Below are positions 1 to 14,010 of a DNA stretch of 64,000 nt, one piece after another; positions within the stretch are counted from its first letter, which is position 1, and the number at the start of each line of letters is the position of its first letter. The notes beneath the pieces were generated by a model. That model saw only the letters and a list, made by a program, of their open reading frames with translations. It did not search any database and was not told where the DNA came from. This DNA is from Sphagnum compactum (lineage: Eukaryota; Bryophyta; Sphagnopsida; Sphagnales). The DNA lies in the NCBI GenBank assembly GCA_965153455.1, contig OZ234495.1:5890001-5954000 (forward strand), given 5' to 3'. Both the position numbers and the translations under genes were made by a program.

Positions 1-3000
1 GGAGCTGTTGTGGTGAGTGGCCTGCCCATTTTCACCAAATTGTTGCAGCAGCAGAAAACCTCACACTAGTTTTTACCAATGGTACTGTGAACTGGTTGGG
101 GTATGAACCTGATTTCCCACTCTGAACTGAGTTCCAAAAATCAGACCCAGTTCTGGTTCAGTTTTAACTAACTGGAACTGAAACCCAACAGTTCTAACCT
201 ACCACCCAACGGTTCTAACCAGTGTTGGTCTGGTATGGTATCAACTTACCACCATGGGTCAATCATTATGACCAGAGTTTTTTTTTTTTCTTTTTTTTGT
301 TTGGGTGATTTTGTGATGTAGCCAAACACTGGGGATCATCCTCAAGTGGAATTAGCCAAATTCGGCTACAGGTCAAAGAAGAAATTTTTTTAAAAAAAAT
401 TTTAATCCTCCAATATTCTGTAGGCCTACTGGAACCTATTGTCTAAAATATGGTGATTTCAGAGTTTTTCATCGAAACCTGACAACTTTGGTGCAAGTTT
501 TTCACAAAAATCCATTGTATGAGTGGCAGAGGATTTTGCAAACTGTTCTGCAATATGATAAGTAGTCCTTTTGTATATGCACTCCATTTGATTTACAAAT
601 AGGATGCAGACCGCATACTACAAAATCCAGAGTATTGCGCAGTATCTGCAATGGGTATTATATCTTCATGAGTAGATCTGCTCTTTTACCAGATTTTACC
701 AGATCCGCCTCCTCATCCATCTACTACACACATGGCACCTAATTTAGGTGATCAACACAAAATGTACTTAGTACAATATACATGATGCTCCTGTTCTTAC
801 ACTCTGTGCTATTGCCTCGAAACTACAGAGATTGATATACCGAGTGCAACAGAGAAGAAATCAAAGATATACATGGGGTTGTTGCAGATTGGTGGGAGAA
901 AAAGTCTGCTGTCTTTGTGCCAGAGAAGAAGAAGGTCTTTGCCCCAGCCTCAATTTAACCCCTAAATGTCTGAGAGCTTTTCAAACTACACTGGAAAAGA
1001 GGAACAAACCGGTATAGGGTTCAAATGCTAACCAAGGATTTTAAGATCTTACCAGAAGACTGTCAGACTGGGATGCCATCATTAAAACTGCAGCAGGCAG
1101 GTGACTTATCATACTCCACCACTGAGTCAGTGTCTCCAAGCTCCCTGGAACATTGACAAGTTAGCACCAACTTTTCAAGACAAACCCAGCAGTGAAGTAC
1201 AATGTAGGTGTCACTAACCAGACTGTTTTTCTCTCAGTGGACAACTAATGCATATATAATCCTCTCTCCTGCAAAGAATTTTGGGGAAAATTTGAGTCAA
1301 ACTGTAAATCATTATATCAGATCTATGGAAGGGACGATGACTTGATGACCTCCTCCAAATCCGCAGAGCACCTTAGCACATACTGTAACTTATAACCAAC
1401 ATATCAACTTGACTGGAGGTGGTGCCCCGCACACCATCCATTTCTCATCTGTAGCTGCTCACACAGCAACTCCATTAGGCCAGGCATTGTTGAGCTGCAG
1501 ACTATGGAGACACATCACACAAGTCACTCTTTGGTGATCCAGCTGCTCTGTCAGCATGTAGTCATGGTTGGCACAAGTGCTGTAAAAGGCAGTGCTTGTT
1601 GATGTTCAGACTCTGATATTTCAACTCACTGCTCTAAGAATGGAAGCACGAATCACTAACACTTCCGAGTACAAAGAACTCCACAAATGCGGCCACCCTG
1701 GATATGGACAAGTCATAACCAAACATCATCCTGGAAGCTGCAAATGGAGATAAAGACTCCTTGAGTCTAGCTGCACAACAGAAGACATGGAAACAAATTG
1801 AGTTGCAAACCAACCTGAGTTCATAATAAGTTCTAGCCAGGCATGTCAGAGACCAGGGTGGAATGATCTCATCATTCCCCAGAATGTCTACATGTTCAAT
1901 GTCCTAGGTGGTGATGTTGTGAGATGCCTAGCAATTGTGCAAGGTCCCTGCCATCAGTCTTCAAATCCCAATATCAACAATTCTTACAAAAGCAGTTTCA
2001 GAAAATGGTTGAGTTTCAGCACAGGCATTTGTCAACTGATTCTTCAGTGACAGTTTTCAGCTGCTTGCGGAGCGGCTTGACCTCGGCAACCTCATGCCAT
2101 CAGCACAGCTGCCAAAACATCCAAGTCTCCTGTCAGCTTCAAACTTCACTTCTCATAAACTGGTAAAATCCTTTGCAGCCCCACTTCTCAAATGATTTAC
2201 TGCTGCTTTGCTTGAAAAACCATCAAATTGTTTGCAAGCTCCCCAAAGAAGCTCCCTTAAGGCATCTGCACAAGAAATTGATCCCACAGGCAAGTTTCCA
2301 CAGAGTCTAGTTCTCTGACAGGATTACAGTGATATCACAAACACCAGACTCTGCAATACTTCTTATCCCTGCAGATAGGAACATGTATGTATCACCAAAT
2401 GGCAACTATGCCAGATACCAGTAGTACTGTCTCTAACCACAAACAGTTTCCAAATAACTTACACCATCATAGGTACTGAGAATTTCTCATTCTCCCGATT
2501 TAAGTCAATCAGAATGGATTTACACATGACCCAATAATAAAGCATATAGACTCCAGATCATACAACATATCAGCAAACAAGTAACAAAAAACACCCCACT
2601 CCAAAGAGCAGAGAACAATTTCCCAACAACTCCAGAAAATTGGGCACTATATATTGATTGGCAGAAAGTATCAAAGTAGCAGCTTTTCCACATGTGGCCC
2701 TCATTCACATCACTTCATGGAATTGCAGTTCCCTCCATCTCAACTAGAAGTTTGAATTATAAAAAAAAAAACTCAACATGACACCCTCAAAGCATTTTTG
2801 TCAAAAACTATTATCTCACCATAAGGTCATATTCTTTTCACATCTCAGAAGATAAATGGGCTTCAGCATGATGACCTTGGTGAAAGCTTCCAGTGTCTAA
2901 TAATGTTAGTCAGTTATAAAATACATACTTACAGTGCACATTGTGCAGTACACCTACTATACAATGTTACCTCCAAGAAGAGTGCCTTCACTCCAATTAA

Positions 3001-3069
3001 AGAAACAATAGTGGCAATAACACCACTATCTAGCCTAGGGTTTTCACATCTGCAGAGCACTGGTGGACT
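1..3069. other. intergenic DNA, no recognised gene
   Basis: All six frames are broken by stops and no family motif is recognised. Around 1380-1560 and 1640-2160 there are fragments of open frame on the plus strand, but they show no conserved motif, plausible ATG start or splice framework. Short homopolymer and GGTT-type low-complexity tracts occur at about 130-310. It could be decayed repetitive DNA; I see no termini that define an element. Confidence 0.4.
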
Positions 3070-4139
3070 CTATGATGACCGCTCCTGCTGCTCCTGCTCC
3101 TTCTTTTTTCTACGCATCCTTGCACCCCATGAATCGGAATTTGCATCCTTAGTAGTATTCCGATACTGGAGTTCTGATAATTGCCCCTCCCATTGTCTTT
3201 TCCAGTGAACACCTTCCCCCTGAGATTCCCATATGCACAAGAAACCAATCAATTTTTAGGGTTACATCAGTGATAGTGTGCCACAAGCTTTTACGGAAGA
3301 AGAACCAAACAGTTTTCAATCCAAAAAAATTGCACCGTGGGTCATACCCTCCAGGTATAATTTCAACCGATTTGGACAGACAGACTACCTCCATGCCATA
3401 AAAAAGTTCCCAATTTTGAGCAGAGCATACACAGGCTCATGAAGGTGATCTGTAGTTTCAACAATGTGAGTGCCATGGAGCCTGAGAATATACAAAAGAG
3501 GCAGGAAATGATGGATGTTCAGTGTAAAGTGTTGGAGACTGAAGATTGACTTACCACTGCATTCAGATCCCAGCGCTTTCTGGGCCCAAAATTCAATAGA
3601 TGAGCATCATACACAGCTCTCCTCCTTGAATCCGAAAGTGTTTCATAAGCTTCTTGGACTTCTAAGAACCTTTTTGTATTCTCTTCGAGCTCCTCAGGTG
3701 GACACACATCTGGATGATATCGGCGTGCCATTTGCCTGTAAGCCGTCTTGATATCAGGAAGTGCAACATCATTATTAGCAAGTCCTAATACGTCATAGAA
3801 AGTTGGGGGATCTGATACCGCAGTTGCTGCAATGAAGCGAAATTTTGCTGCTCCTGCTGGACGCCTCCTGCTCACATTATGCAATCTCTTCAAAGATTTG
3901 CTCCATCCTTCTTCCTTCAGCTTCGTGTTTTCCAGTGTGAACCAACACCTCAGAGATTCTTCTGCCGCTGCTCCTGCTGCTTGCAATTTCAAACTCCTGC
4001 ACGTACAAAGGCAGCAGCTGCTATCATAATGGCCGCCGCCGCCGCCGCCGGTAGGATGGTGATGATATTTCTTCCCTGCTATACAAACGGTTAGCATACT
4101 GACAATTGATGCCTGCTTGCAGCCGAGCATCCCTGGCAT
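3070..4139 (-). CDS. J20: chloroplast J-domain co-chaperone, DnaJ20 (J20/DJC26)-like, two exons
   Basis: J-proteins stimulate the ATPase of Hsp70; in Arabidopsis plastid J20 hands damaged client enzymes such as DXS to Hsp70 for refolding or Clp degradation. Coding exons are 4139-3555 and 3219-3070 (244 codons plus TAG), joined phase 0 by a GTAAGT donor at 3554-3549 and a CAG acceptor at 3222-3220. The J domain begins at FYDVLGL and carries the essential HPD in ARRYHPDVCPPEELEE, followed by FLEVQEAYETLSDSRRR. Exon 2 encodes WKRQWEGQLSEL then SWGARMRRKKKEQ, matching the J20 tail (WKAKWQTQLSGL, MSWAARMRR) as I remember it, which separates this from generic DnaJ proteins. The N-terminus is Ser/Cys-rich with a six-Gly run encoded by GGC repeats and fits a transit peptide. 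The start at 4139 is the first in-frame ATG (a second lies three codons on); upstream the frame has only TTG. Confidence 0.85.
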
Positions 4140-4208
4140 ATGGAGGAGGGAAATACTCCTTACCAAGATTGCAATTGCATTTGTAGATTCACAAGGACGA
4201 GGAAACAA

Positions 4209-5791
4209 TTCTTCACATCCGAGAGGAAGAGATGTGAAACCGAGAAATGACGAGCACTTAGCAAGCAGATGTACGAAAGAGAGATGATTCTATGAGCATA
4301 ATAACAGCCAAGAACTCTGCAAGAGATGGCCGATCAACAGAAGAACAGCAGACGAGAGTTCCGGTACACTAAGAGAAAGATATTATACATCGAAGGGAAA
4401 GGGAAAGAGGGAGAAAAAAAAGAAAAAAGAAAAAAGAGCCAGAGTCCTTAACTTTCATGTGCATTAAGAAACGTGGATTCTTGCAATATTATTGTAAGCT
4501 GTGTGACCACAGCGTCGCAACACTTGGAGGCAATTGCAAGCTCTCACAACAAAGACGCAACATGATTTCTTGATTGAAGAGATGAGTTGACTTTTCTAGA
4601 AGGAAAAAGAACCAAAAAATAAAAAAGCATCGACAGCTGAGTCTTGTGAGCTTGGCTTCTTTTCGCTCTTTCCGACTGTGTCTCCAACCGAATTTCTTTG
4701 CAACAGTAGCCGCCGAGAAGAAGAAAGAAGAAAGAAGATGGCAGAAACCCTTGCGACAACAAAACACCATATCCAAACAACACTCCCTTTTTTGAGCGAT
4801 TTGGTAAGTACTACGACTGACTGACTGACTGACAGCGCGTGGAGGAGACAAGAGTCATCCAATCCCATCCAACTTAATCCAAGGTGGATGAAGATGATCC
4901 ACTTGGTGGAGCTCTGATTACTAACTATGGTCTATGTCTTCATGGACGATTTTTTTTGGAAACACGAATGAAAACAGCAAGCAAAGAAAGCCAAAGTTTG
5001 CTCAACATGTTCAAGTCTGGGCTTGCGAAATCTGTCCCTTTTTTTTTCAACTCTTTTATTGCTCCAGAATCGGCCCAGCTTGCCGATGTCGTAGCCGCCA
5101 CATTTTGCAACGTTTTGCTTGCAGGCAGTCTCTAGCAATCAAATGGTGTTCCCCAACTTCAATGTCAAAGAGTGGGCACAGATTCTGCTAGATAAGCATT
5201 CTGCTTGGTAACGCATGCACTGGGCGAGCCTGCTCTCTAGTACAAAAGAGGTTATCCTCCTTTGTTGTCCAAGAATATTACCCAGAAAAGAAGTCGCATG
5301 ATTCCAACAATTTGTTGCACCACATGGTGACTACTTTTGCAAAAGTGTTTTGGTACCTGAGAATCATCTAGTTTGTTCGCATCCACTTAGTAGGATTGGG
5401 ATACAATTTTGACTTGAACTGGGAACCAATTTGTGGGTGATAAAGCTGGAGATCTCTTGGTTGTACTCTTTGCGTTTTTTGTCAAGTTCATTATTTTTGG
5501 GATTAAATCCCCTAACCATGTTGCACTATTCTGTCTTGTCTTGTGATATTGTTTGAACATTTGATTGTTGTAGTAAATGAATGGATTTGGCAATGAATTT
5601 CTGAAAAACTTTTTCAAAGGTTTTGAAAAATTGTTACCCATTAAAGATTATATCATTAAAATCACACTATCACTTGTCATGAGCTTGCCTTTCTCATCAT
5701 GTGCTATCCATCCTTAAAGTCAAGGACTAAAGATATCAACATCAAAACTCAACTTGAGACCCACAATAAAAAGTTCCCCTTTCAGCAATTG
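4209..5791. other. upstream flank of the J20-like gene, no further gene
   Basis: This stretch lies 5' of the minus-strand J20-like gene and should contain its leader and promoter. An A/G-rich tract at about 4380-4440 and a short TGAC tandem repeat near 4817-4832 are visible. Open frames here on both strands are short, overlap one another and have no family motif, so none is called. Confidence 0.4.
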
Positions 5792-5818
5792 CTCTCTCTC
5801 TCTCTCTCTCTCTCTCTC
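5792..5818. repeat. CT/GA dinucleotide microsatellite
   Basis: An uninterrupted CT run of about 13 units, followed at 5836-5850 by a shorter CT tract. No gene is adjacent, unlike the other long CT/GA tracts in this window, which sit in or near gene leaders. Confidence 0.9.
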
Positions 5819-6260
5819 ACTTGCTCTAATAGACTCACTCTCTCTCTCACAACACAACACACATATTGAATTGAACACACAAAGCTCCACCAACCTTGGC
5901 ACAACCTCCTTTTCACAATACATAAAGCACCAATAACCTCTCCCTCCTCCCACAACGCAAGAAAATATTCAACCAAAGGAAATGAATAACTAAAGAACTT
6001 AAAAGATGAAAACAAAAGCACACGCACACACAAACCAACCTCTATACATTACTCACACAAATTTTTAAATTTGCCAAATCGCTCCCTCTAAGAACCTCTC
6101 TATTGGAATGTTCATTCCTTACACACATGCAACAATTTGCCAAAATGTTCATCACAAAAACCAGCCTCTAAGTCTGCTGAACCCAATCCCAACACCTTGC
6201 TTTTCTCTTGTTGAAAAATATCAACAATTTTCCAAAAACAAGCCTTTGTAGGCTTATTAC

Positions 6261-6978
6261 CAATGTTGTGTGGGTATATTATTTTTGATATATCTTAAAA
6301 TAAGGGTATATAATATTATTATATTTATTTATCCAATGAGTAAGGGTAAATTATGATTTTTTTTTCATTAGGGTAGGGTCTAAGTAAAAATCATTTATGA
6401 TATTGGGTAGATGGGTAAGGTTTGGGTACCTTTTATCATACCCCTAGTTAAGGTTTTAAAAAAAGGTAATGAAAGGGTAAATAATTTTATTTTATTTAAT
6501 AAAAAATGAGAATTTTATTTTTACATTTTGAAATGTATTTAAACAACTTTCATATGCTTAGATCTAGTGGGACAATGCACACATGTGATGTCAAATTACA
6601 ATAATAAGATTACATAAAAATATTTCAATTTTTTATTCTTAAACATACATAAAATGAAAGGCCATTAAAATCAAAGTAAACAACATGCCACACAAGTGCC
6701 CTATTAAACATAAATCAAAATTTAAAAATCAAAATATCCCATATTGACAAGCTTAACAGAATGATCTAATTCGTCTTCAAATCTTTAAAAAATTGTTCCA
6801 ACATCACCAAAGTCATCAAGAGATCAAGCCCTTACAAATGTTTCACAACTACACACACACCTTTTGGTTGTTTGCCCTTCTAAAAGGCAATGCATCCATG
6901 ACTATTGTTGTTGGGTAGATATACCTTACTTGTACCCATTTAGCATATTTGGGTAAATGATATACCCACACAACATTG
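6261..6978. mobile_element. 718-bp TIR element, hAT-like MITE
   Basis: The left end reads CAATGTTGTGTGGGTATAT (6261-6279) and its exact reverse complement is at 6960-6978; with one mismatch the match runs to 22 of 23 positions. The subterminal parts hold many GGGTA motifs (for example 6303, 6345, 6372, 6407, 6415, 6425 and, near the right end, 6913 and 6950), as expected of hAT elements. The flanking octamers CTTATTAC and CTTACAAT match at 5 of 8 positions, so the target-site duplication is decayed or the boundary is off by a base. No transposase frame lies inside, so the element is non-autonomous. Superfamily assignment is inference. Confidence 0.6.
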
Positions 6979-9900
6979 CTTACAATCAATAGGATTTTAA
7001 ATGTTCCTTTTGCCTCAACCTATAATGGTACTATGACAACTAGACAAGCTTTTGATTGTAAGAAATTATCAAATAAAAATATTATTGCATAATTTGTTTG
7101 AACTTTAACCAAGTCTAATTTTCAAGGACAACTATAAAATATTAATAATACTTCATCAAAAATCTAAATTGGACTTAATTGATTACATGCCAATATAAAA
7201 AATGATGATTATATAAATAATTTATAAAATCATTTATGAGTTGTATACTTTTGTAGGATAACATGATATAAATCTATAGATTGATTAATTTGAAACCAAC
7301 AATCATACACATATTTTACACTATTCTTTTCATTTAGGTCTATACAAAATGGGGTAAATAAATATGAAAATGGGTTTCCACACTTTATAATATTATCCCA
7401 AAAAAATTCTTACAACAAATAAATATATGAAAGTCAACCATGTTTTATTGGCATTTTTTCTTTGACTTAATTTTTTTCTTTTTCCACTTTCTAGTTTCTT
7501 AATCTTAACTACCTATTAGTGTTTTTTTTGGTGGCAAATTTTCACCACATGACAACAAAAGAAATTGCTTGGTTAAATGGCCTTAAGGATTTTGAACTAC
7601 AAGATTTGAAAAAATCACCATGATGTGATGACATGGATGGGTAGATTACTCATCTTATCAATTGACGATCTAAATGCACGCACAACCCACATAGACCAAC
7701 CTCCTTCATTGGATGCTAAAAATATAATTTGCAATGAATTGCCATTGTCACTCTACTTCTTCGAGTGTGGTTTCTACTTCTTGGAGTGTGGCTCCCACAT
7801 CTAGCATTAATGAAAGCTTAGGAACAAAGTTCACCATCAATATCCATCTAGAATTTTGAAGGAACTTTTGTATTATAATAGGATGAGATTTAATTTTTTC
7901 GCCTTTATAGATTTAGTCTTGAATGTTCAAATTGAACAAGTTGTAATGGAAGAACTACAATGGCAAAAGGTGCAACAAAAAAATGTTGCAAGGGAAAAAC
8001 TTTAGTTTCATTTTTGAAAGTGAGCATCCAAAATTCAAGAGCATTTTTTTCAAATCTTCCTGTTCCTACCTTGATCACATCATTTTGTGATGTTGCATTC
8101 AAAATCAAATCTTTGTTGTTCACGGTTTTTTCAATGCCTAGAATCACACAACGTCAAGGTACCAACATATTTATATTTTTGAAAGTATGCATGAACTTGG
8201 AGTTCTTTCTAATTATAATTGATGGCTAGGGAATATGTTAATGGGTTCTTGAATGTCAATACATCAAAGATTGGAATGTTGCAAGTTACAACGGTATGAA
8301 GTTTTGAAGTGCGACTTGACATCACATTCATCATCCAAATTTTTCATTAATTTCAATACTCACATATCCAAGTTTTTGTTTTGAATTGAATCCCACTTAT
8401 TTATGAATCCCAAATGTTGTGAATGTTTTACATGTTTTTCAAAACTTAATTCTTCTAAATGTTGTGCAAATCCTAGGTGTTTCATGACTTGAGTCTTGTG
8501 TGAAGTGTCATTAAATGTTTTGTGCTAAAAGCCTAATGTTTGTGTTTGTCATGCATACCCCAATGTTTTATGTCTATTATGCATACTTGATTCATTGTTA
8601 GGTTTCATCTTTCAATAATGGTTCCTTTTTTAGGTTTTGACGACCTTTAAATTCCTTTTTTTTCAATCTTTTACAACCATTAATCCTTCTTGTAATAATG
8701 TAAACCTCAATTGTCCAAATGCAATAAAACTCATTTTATCATCCAATGTGATCCTAAGTTTTATTACATCTATTTTTGTGAGTATTGTATTTCAAAATGG
8801 AAAGGAGTTGAAAGTTTGTGTGAAAATTGTTGCATGTCCTTTTTATGAACTCATTAAAGCATGTCTTTGTGAAATTTGGTTTGTGAAGTTTGTATGCCAT
8901 CATTTGCAAATATTAATACCATACATTGTTTGCCATTTAAATTGTTTGTATAGGTTTTTCTTCCATTTGCCAAAATCTATTTTATATTACTAAGGATATG
9001 ATACAAGAAAAGGGTAGTTTTTTAACATCCCCATTGTTCAAACAACATGCATTTGTTAAGGGGGTAGGATGAGTACATGATTTTGGATGAACAAGGCATT
9101 TAGGATAAGGATCGATCAAGGAACATTATTAGTTTGAATTTTGAATTCTTGTTGGTTTTGAATCATGGTGATGTGACTTGGGACAATTCAAAAGGAGAGA
9201 ATTTTGGAAAACAAAAGGATTTTGAGATACACCGTTTTGAGAGCGAAATAAGGGGGGTTATAGGTACTTGTAGTAGAATACCACAGATTCAGTTTTGGAT
9301 ATACCACATATTTAATTTGTTGTTTTGATTTTCATTTCAACATAACATGGGATTCTACTTTATTTTTTATTCATGTTTCCAATAATACAGAAAACTACAA
9401 ACTTTTGCAATGAATTTTATGTTCATATTGTTGTGTGAATTTTCTGTAGTATCAGAATATGATGAAATGAATTATAATATTGTTTTTGAAGTTTTTTTCA
9501 ATGTATTATGAAGTGCAGATTTTGGTTAATGAAATAACCATGGATCTGGTGTTTTAATGAATGGCAAGGTTAAATGTGTTGAAAATTAATACAAAAATAG
9601 TGGATGTATGTAAGTGAAATGCAAATCTGTTATTACAATAGTGTGGAATAATTTTGCAGGAATTAAATTTCACGTTTACTAACATTCTTGTTTTTTTTTC
9701 CCCTTTTTTCCCCCCTATTCCCATGCTCTTGTGTATCTTTCATAAACGATGGAAAATTGCGAGCCACTCCCCTTTCTAATGGTCCTTTTTTCTTGGTCTA
9801 TTAGAACTTTGATTATTTTGGGTAAATGTGTGGCTTGTTTTCTTTTAGTTGTAGGATTATGTTAGTCCTCCTTTAGTTTTTCACAAGTAGAAACTTGGTT

Positions 9901-12900
9901 TGATGAATCTCAAGTGCACAAATATGGTTTCAAACAAAAATAGAAACCAAGGATGTAGATTTTGTATAATGGTTTAAGTGCATTTTGTTGTGCATTGTGG
10001 TTATGAAATAAAGCAAGAAAAATTGGAAACTTTTCACATTCAATAACCACAAAACCACCCATGTTGAAACATTTATTGCCACAATGCTACATTGCTCAAA
10101 ATCCAAGAACAAGCCAAACTTTTCACATGCATTGTTTATTGCAAATCTTGACAACTCCTTAGGCATTTGCCTCTTTCCTAATGGTGCAAGAATTCAACTT
10201 TGTACAAAACTAACAATCTTAATCACTACCCATGCTTTCAAGGGCACCTCTTGAGTCTTGAAGTATTGCATGGATCAATTTTCAATAGAGAAATTTCAAA
10301 GATAACATTTTCATCATATTATTTCAAATGATTCAAAATGCTAGAATTTGTCCAAGTTGTGTTTGATTGGTTTTGACTTTGACCCTTGCCTTTCAATGCA
10401 CTTAAACAAGAATAAAATCCACTCCATTGGCCATAGTGTGATTTGGTGGGAAGGAACAACATCCTACTTACCAAAAGTCACTATAATCAATTTTGATGTT
10501 GTGCAAGGCTCCATGGGAATGTTCCACAAGATGCCAATGCCATCATGTGGTGCAATTTTGAGAGTGGAAGGAAAGAAATTCTACAAAGGAATTGCAGGAA
10601 TGTCAAAGGCGATGTGAAGCCAAGTTGAACATTGATAGAAATGAACTGCAAATTTCCTTGTGATCAAGTGCATCATCATTGGACAACTTGTCATTCAAAA
10701 CAAAATATAAGAGTATATTTGAATCTTAGCATAGATCCAAGAATAGACATGTGTGTGGAACTTTCACTTGGGAGGTTAATGGCTTGCACTTGGTTGACAA
10801 CAATGCAACAACCCCTTGATCTTGAGGCGAATGATTGTGAGGTGAGAGGCAAGGACTTGTTGTGGTGAATGATGGTTGCAAGAAATTGTTTCTTAACAAT
10901 GAAGGTGGAGTTGGTTTGTGGAAACAACTTGAAATGCAACATCAAACCTTTTCATATGAGTAAGTCCAAGGTGCTAAATTCTTGCTTGCACACATGTTTA
11001 AGATGAATGTTTGTTTTTGAATTATCTCCTCTAGGATGAATATAAACGATTGTGCAAACTAATATTGTGATTTCTTCCCAAACAAAGGCATGAGAATTAT
11101 GTAATTTTAAACTTTTGAAACTTATGATTTAAAGATTTTTGTGAAATATGATGCAATATTCAATGGATTTGAGATAAGCTCATGTTGAGCAAAATATAAG
11201 TATTATGTATAAGTTTCCTAAATGCATTGAATATACATATCATTTCTAAGGTTCAAAGATGTTGTATTTTGCTTTATTGAACATATACAACATCAAATAC
11301 CATATATGTATGTGGGTGTGTGTGTGTACTATATGTATTGAACCTTGTCCTCAACATTTAGATGGGATGATATTTTGTGTGGTGAGTTTTCATTATTTTG
11401 CCATTTTTGGGGGAGAAAAATCTAGATAAAATGTTAGTTTGAAGTTGAATTTAATGTGTTTTTCTAACAAACATTTGTCATTTTTGGGAAGTTTCTTTTG
11501 GAAAGAAAAACATTAGGTGTAAATAAAACATGAACATCAAATGTGAAAAGAATATTAATAAGGTAAAGCCTTAGGATGGGGGGATTCCCAAAATAAGTGT
11601 AAGGTAAAACCCAAGGGGGCAAATTTAAAAGTAATAAGGGCCTTGTGAGGCAGAGTTGAATGTTGGCTTGATTCCCATAATGCCCATCCCCAAGGGCTTT
11701 ACACAACATAAAAACCAATGTTGGGAGGTTTTTAAATTTGGCATTGGTTATTTATAGGTTCCTAAACCTAATATATAGGCATATATCCAATGATTCCCAT
11801 TTTGCTAAACCCCAACCCTTGCCTTCAACGTGACACTTAAAAAAACACCCCATACCCACCTTCGTTATAAACTGGAAACTTCACTTTTCTAAAATCCGAT
11901 CTTGACTTTGTTTCAGCATTTGAAACTACCTAAGGTTTTTTATAAAAGATTCAACATGCAACAAGTTTGAAAATTGCCTTGAAATTTTCAATGGGCTTTC
12001 CAAAGAAATCCAACTTTGCAAAATTGAGAACTACTTGCATTTTTTCCAAATTTTTTCAAAGAAATATGATAAAATAGGTAAATTGCTTGTACTTTTTAAA
12101 AGGGTTTTTCAATGAATTGGGTCCTTTGCAAAACATGAAAATTTCTTCGTTTTTTTTTAGGTTTTGTCAAAGGTGCCTAATCTGGTTTTGTGTTTTTGTC
12201 TAAGTTTTTTGAATGTTTGGTTTTTGGTTTCTTATTTCTTGTGATGCAGAAAGTGGGATCATTAAACATTCAACATTCAACACTGCAATTTTTCTTGAAC
12301 TCTTTGATGTCCAACTTCAAAATAGGTAAGAATTGTTACTCTTCCCTATGGATGTATTCATCCACTCACAATTTATTCAAGGATGATAATTTGGGTGCAT
12401 TAGATGCATTAAATCAAGGTGAGAAAACAAAAAACCTTCAATTATGTTGCGTGTTTTTTTTCTAGATTGTTTCATTGTTTTTCATTTGTTTGGTGTATGT
12501 CTGTTTTCTTCTAAAGCTCTATCAACAAGCTCAAGGTGTGATATGCAACTACAAGTGCTTTGCACCACCGATGTGTATTTGTTGTTTGTCCACCTTTTCA
12601 AATCATCACACTACTCATAATGCATTTTGAGTCTTTAACTTCAAACACTTTCATTAATATGGAAGTCAAACTTAATGGCTATTATGCAACTAGTGTTAAA
12701 CATTTAGTAGGGTTTAATATTAATAATAATATTGTGAACAGACTAAAGCAGGAGGCCCCATCAAAAGCCCTATCTATCATTGTCATTGATGACCTTATAG
12801 TGCAAAAGGCGTATTTTTTGAAAAATTTCAACAAACAAGCAAGGCTTTGGAAACTTCACCAGAAGGTTTTTCACATTTGGGCCTTTTTTTAAGTAAACAA

Positions 12901-13640
12901 TAACCAACCTATTGATTTGGGGTAGAATCAAATCATGAGATGTATTGTTTGTTGAATGAAATGATCAGCCTTGAGATTCTAGCCTTGCGCACAAGATGCC
13001 ACAAAAAGCCCCATTGTTTACCATAAGACTAATGAAATATCAGCCATGAAAAAACATGTGGAACGAAATCATGTTGTTTTACTTTAAAAGTATGTAAAGG
13101 AGGTACATGTTTATCCCCAAAATCTTTTTAATCAGGAATTGACTATTAAATGGTAGGATGTTGTTCAAAACGCCATCTTTCAATACTTTTCTTCTTCAAA
13201 TCCATTCCCAAAAGACCATGAGACTCAAACAAGGGTTTTGGAAAACATCATATTGTTTGTAATCAAGGGTTTTTTGTCACCAAGGATTGTTGAATCTATA
13301 ATTTGGTTCCATATATTGATTTTCCAACTCTAGCGAAAGGTGAGCTTCCCGTGTAAATATTAAGAAAACTTTCACCAAAAAACAATTTCATGCATTGGTG
13401 GACAATACCTTGGTAGAACATGTGTATACTGCATTGGCTGAATGTTTTTTAACCACATGCGCATTCAATTTTGAGGATGAGGTTGAACATGAAGAATTTT
13501 TGGCTCTTTATGATTTTTGGTTTCCCTTTGTCATGTTCCTTGTTCCTCATTCCATCAATATGGGCATAAATTTGAAGCTTTTTTATGTTGTTCATATCTT
13601 AATTTTAATGTAAATCATTGAAGCTTTTCTTCACATTGAT
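6979..13640. other. AT-rich intergenic DNA without a recognised gene
   Basis: About 6.7 kb of AT-rich sequence. Open frames at 7960-8229, 8637-8993, 10348-10868, 12560-12892 and 13395-13613 (plus strand) are the longest, but none has a recognisable domain and most read as low-complexity Phe/Leu/Asn-rich protein. A short TG-rich microsatellite lies at about 11311-11327. Most likely old, decayed repeats whose ends I cannot place. Confidence 0.45.
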
Positions 13641-13659
13641 TTTGTATTTTGGATTGTGG

Positions 13660-14010
13660 ATTTTTAGAATAAGTGCCTTGGTTGAATGAAAATTCATTTG
13701 AACTATACTTGGTATTTGTTTTCCAGGGTTAATTTTAGACGAATATATAATTTTAGTGCCTTGTTGAAAATGAGAATTGAAAAATTTGTGTTATTCTTTC
13801 TACCTTAACAAAATTAGAAACTTGATTGATTTCAAAAGCTTCTAAAATGCTTTCGTTGAATGAAAATGCATTTGAACTATTCTTGTTATTTGTTGTCCAT
13901 GACTGATTATTGAGAAATACGTAGCTTCAATGCCTCCTTGAAAGATAGAATTGACAACATTGTGTTGTTCCTTTTATTTTTACAAAACTACAAACTTGGC
14001 TGATTTTAAA
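13660..14010. repeat. diverged tandem duplication, unit about 174 bp
   Basis: The sequence beginning TTGAATGAAAATTCATTTGA at 13682 recurs with few changes at 13856, and similarity continues through TTGTTATTTGTTGTCCA, TTGAAA...GAGAATTGA and the AAACTTG blocks. The offset is 174 bp. No coding function is evident. Confidence 0.6.

Noticed and set aside
832-1017. Small plus-strand open frame near the left edge
   Set aside because: Begins with TTG rather than ATG, 61 codons, no motif or context.
4078-4163. Possible extra intron at the 5' end of the J20-like gene (GTAAGG donor near 4162, good branch point and TATAGCAG acceptor near 4078)
   Set aside because: Splicing there puts the coding frame out of phase with any upstream ATG and would remove the only in-frame start codons (4139 and 4130). 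It may be used in a non-coding variant.
10348-10868. Two consecutive plus-strand open frames
   Set aside because: No recognised domain, no shared family pattern and no splice structure joining them; kept only as a note in the intergenic entry.
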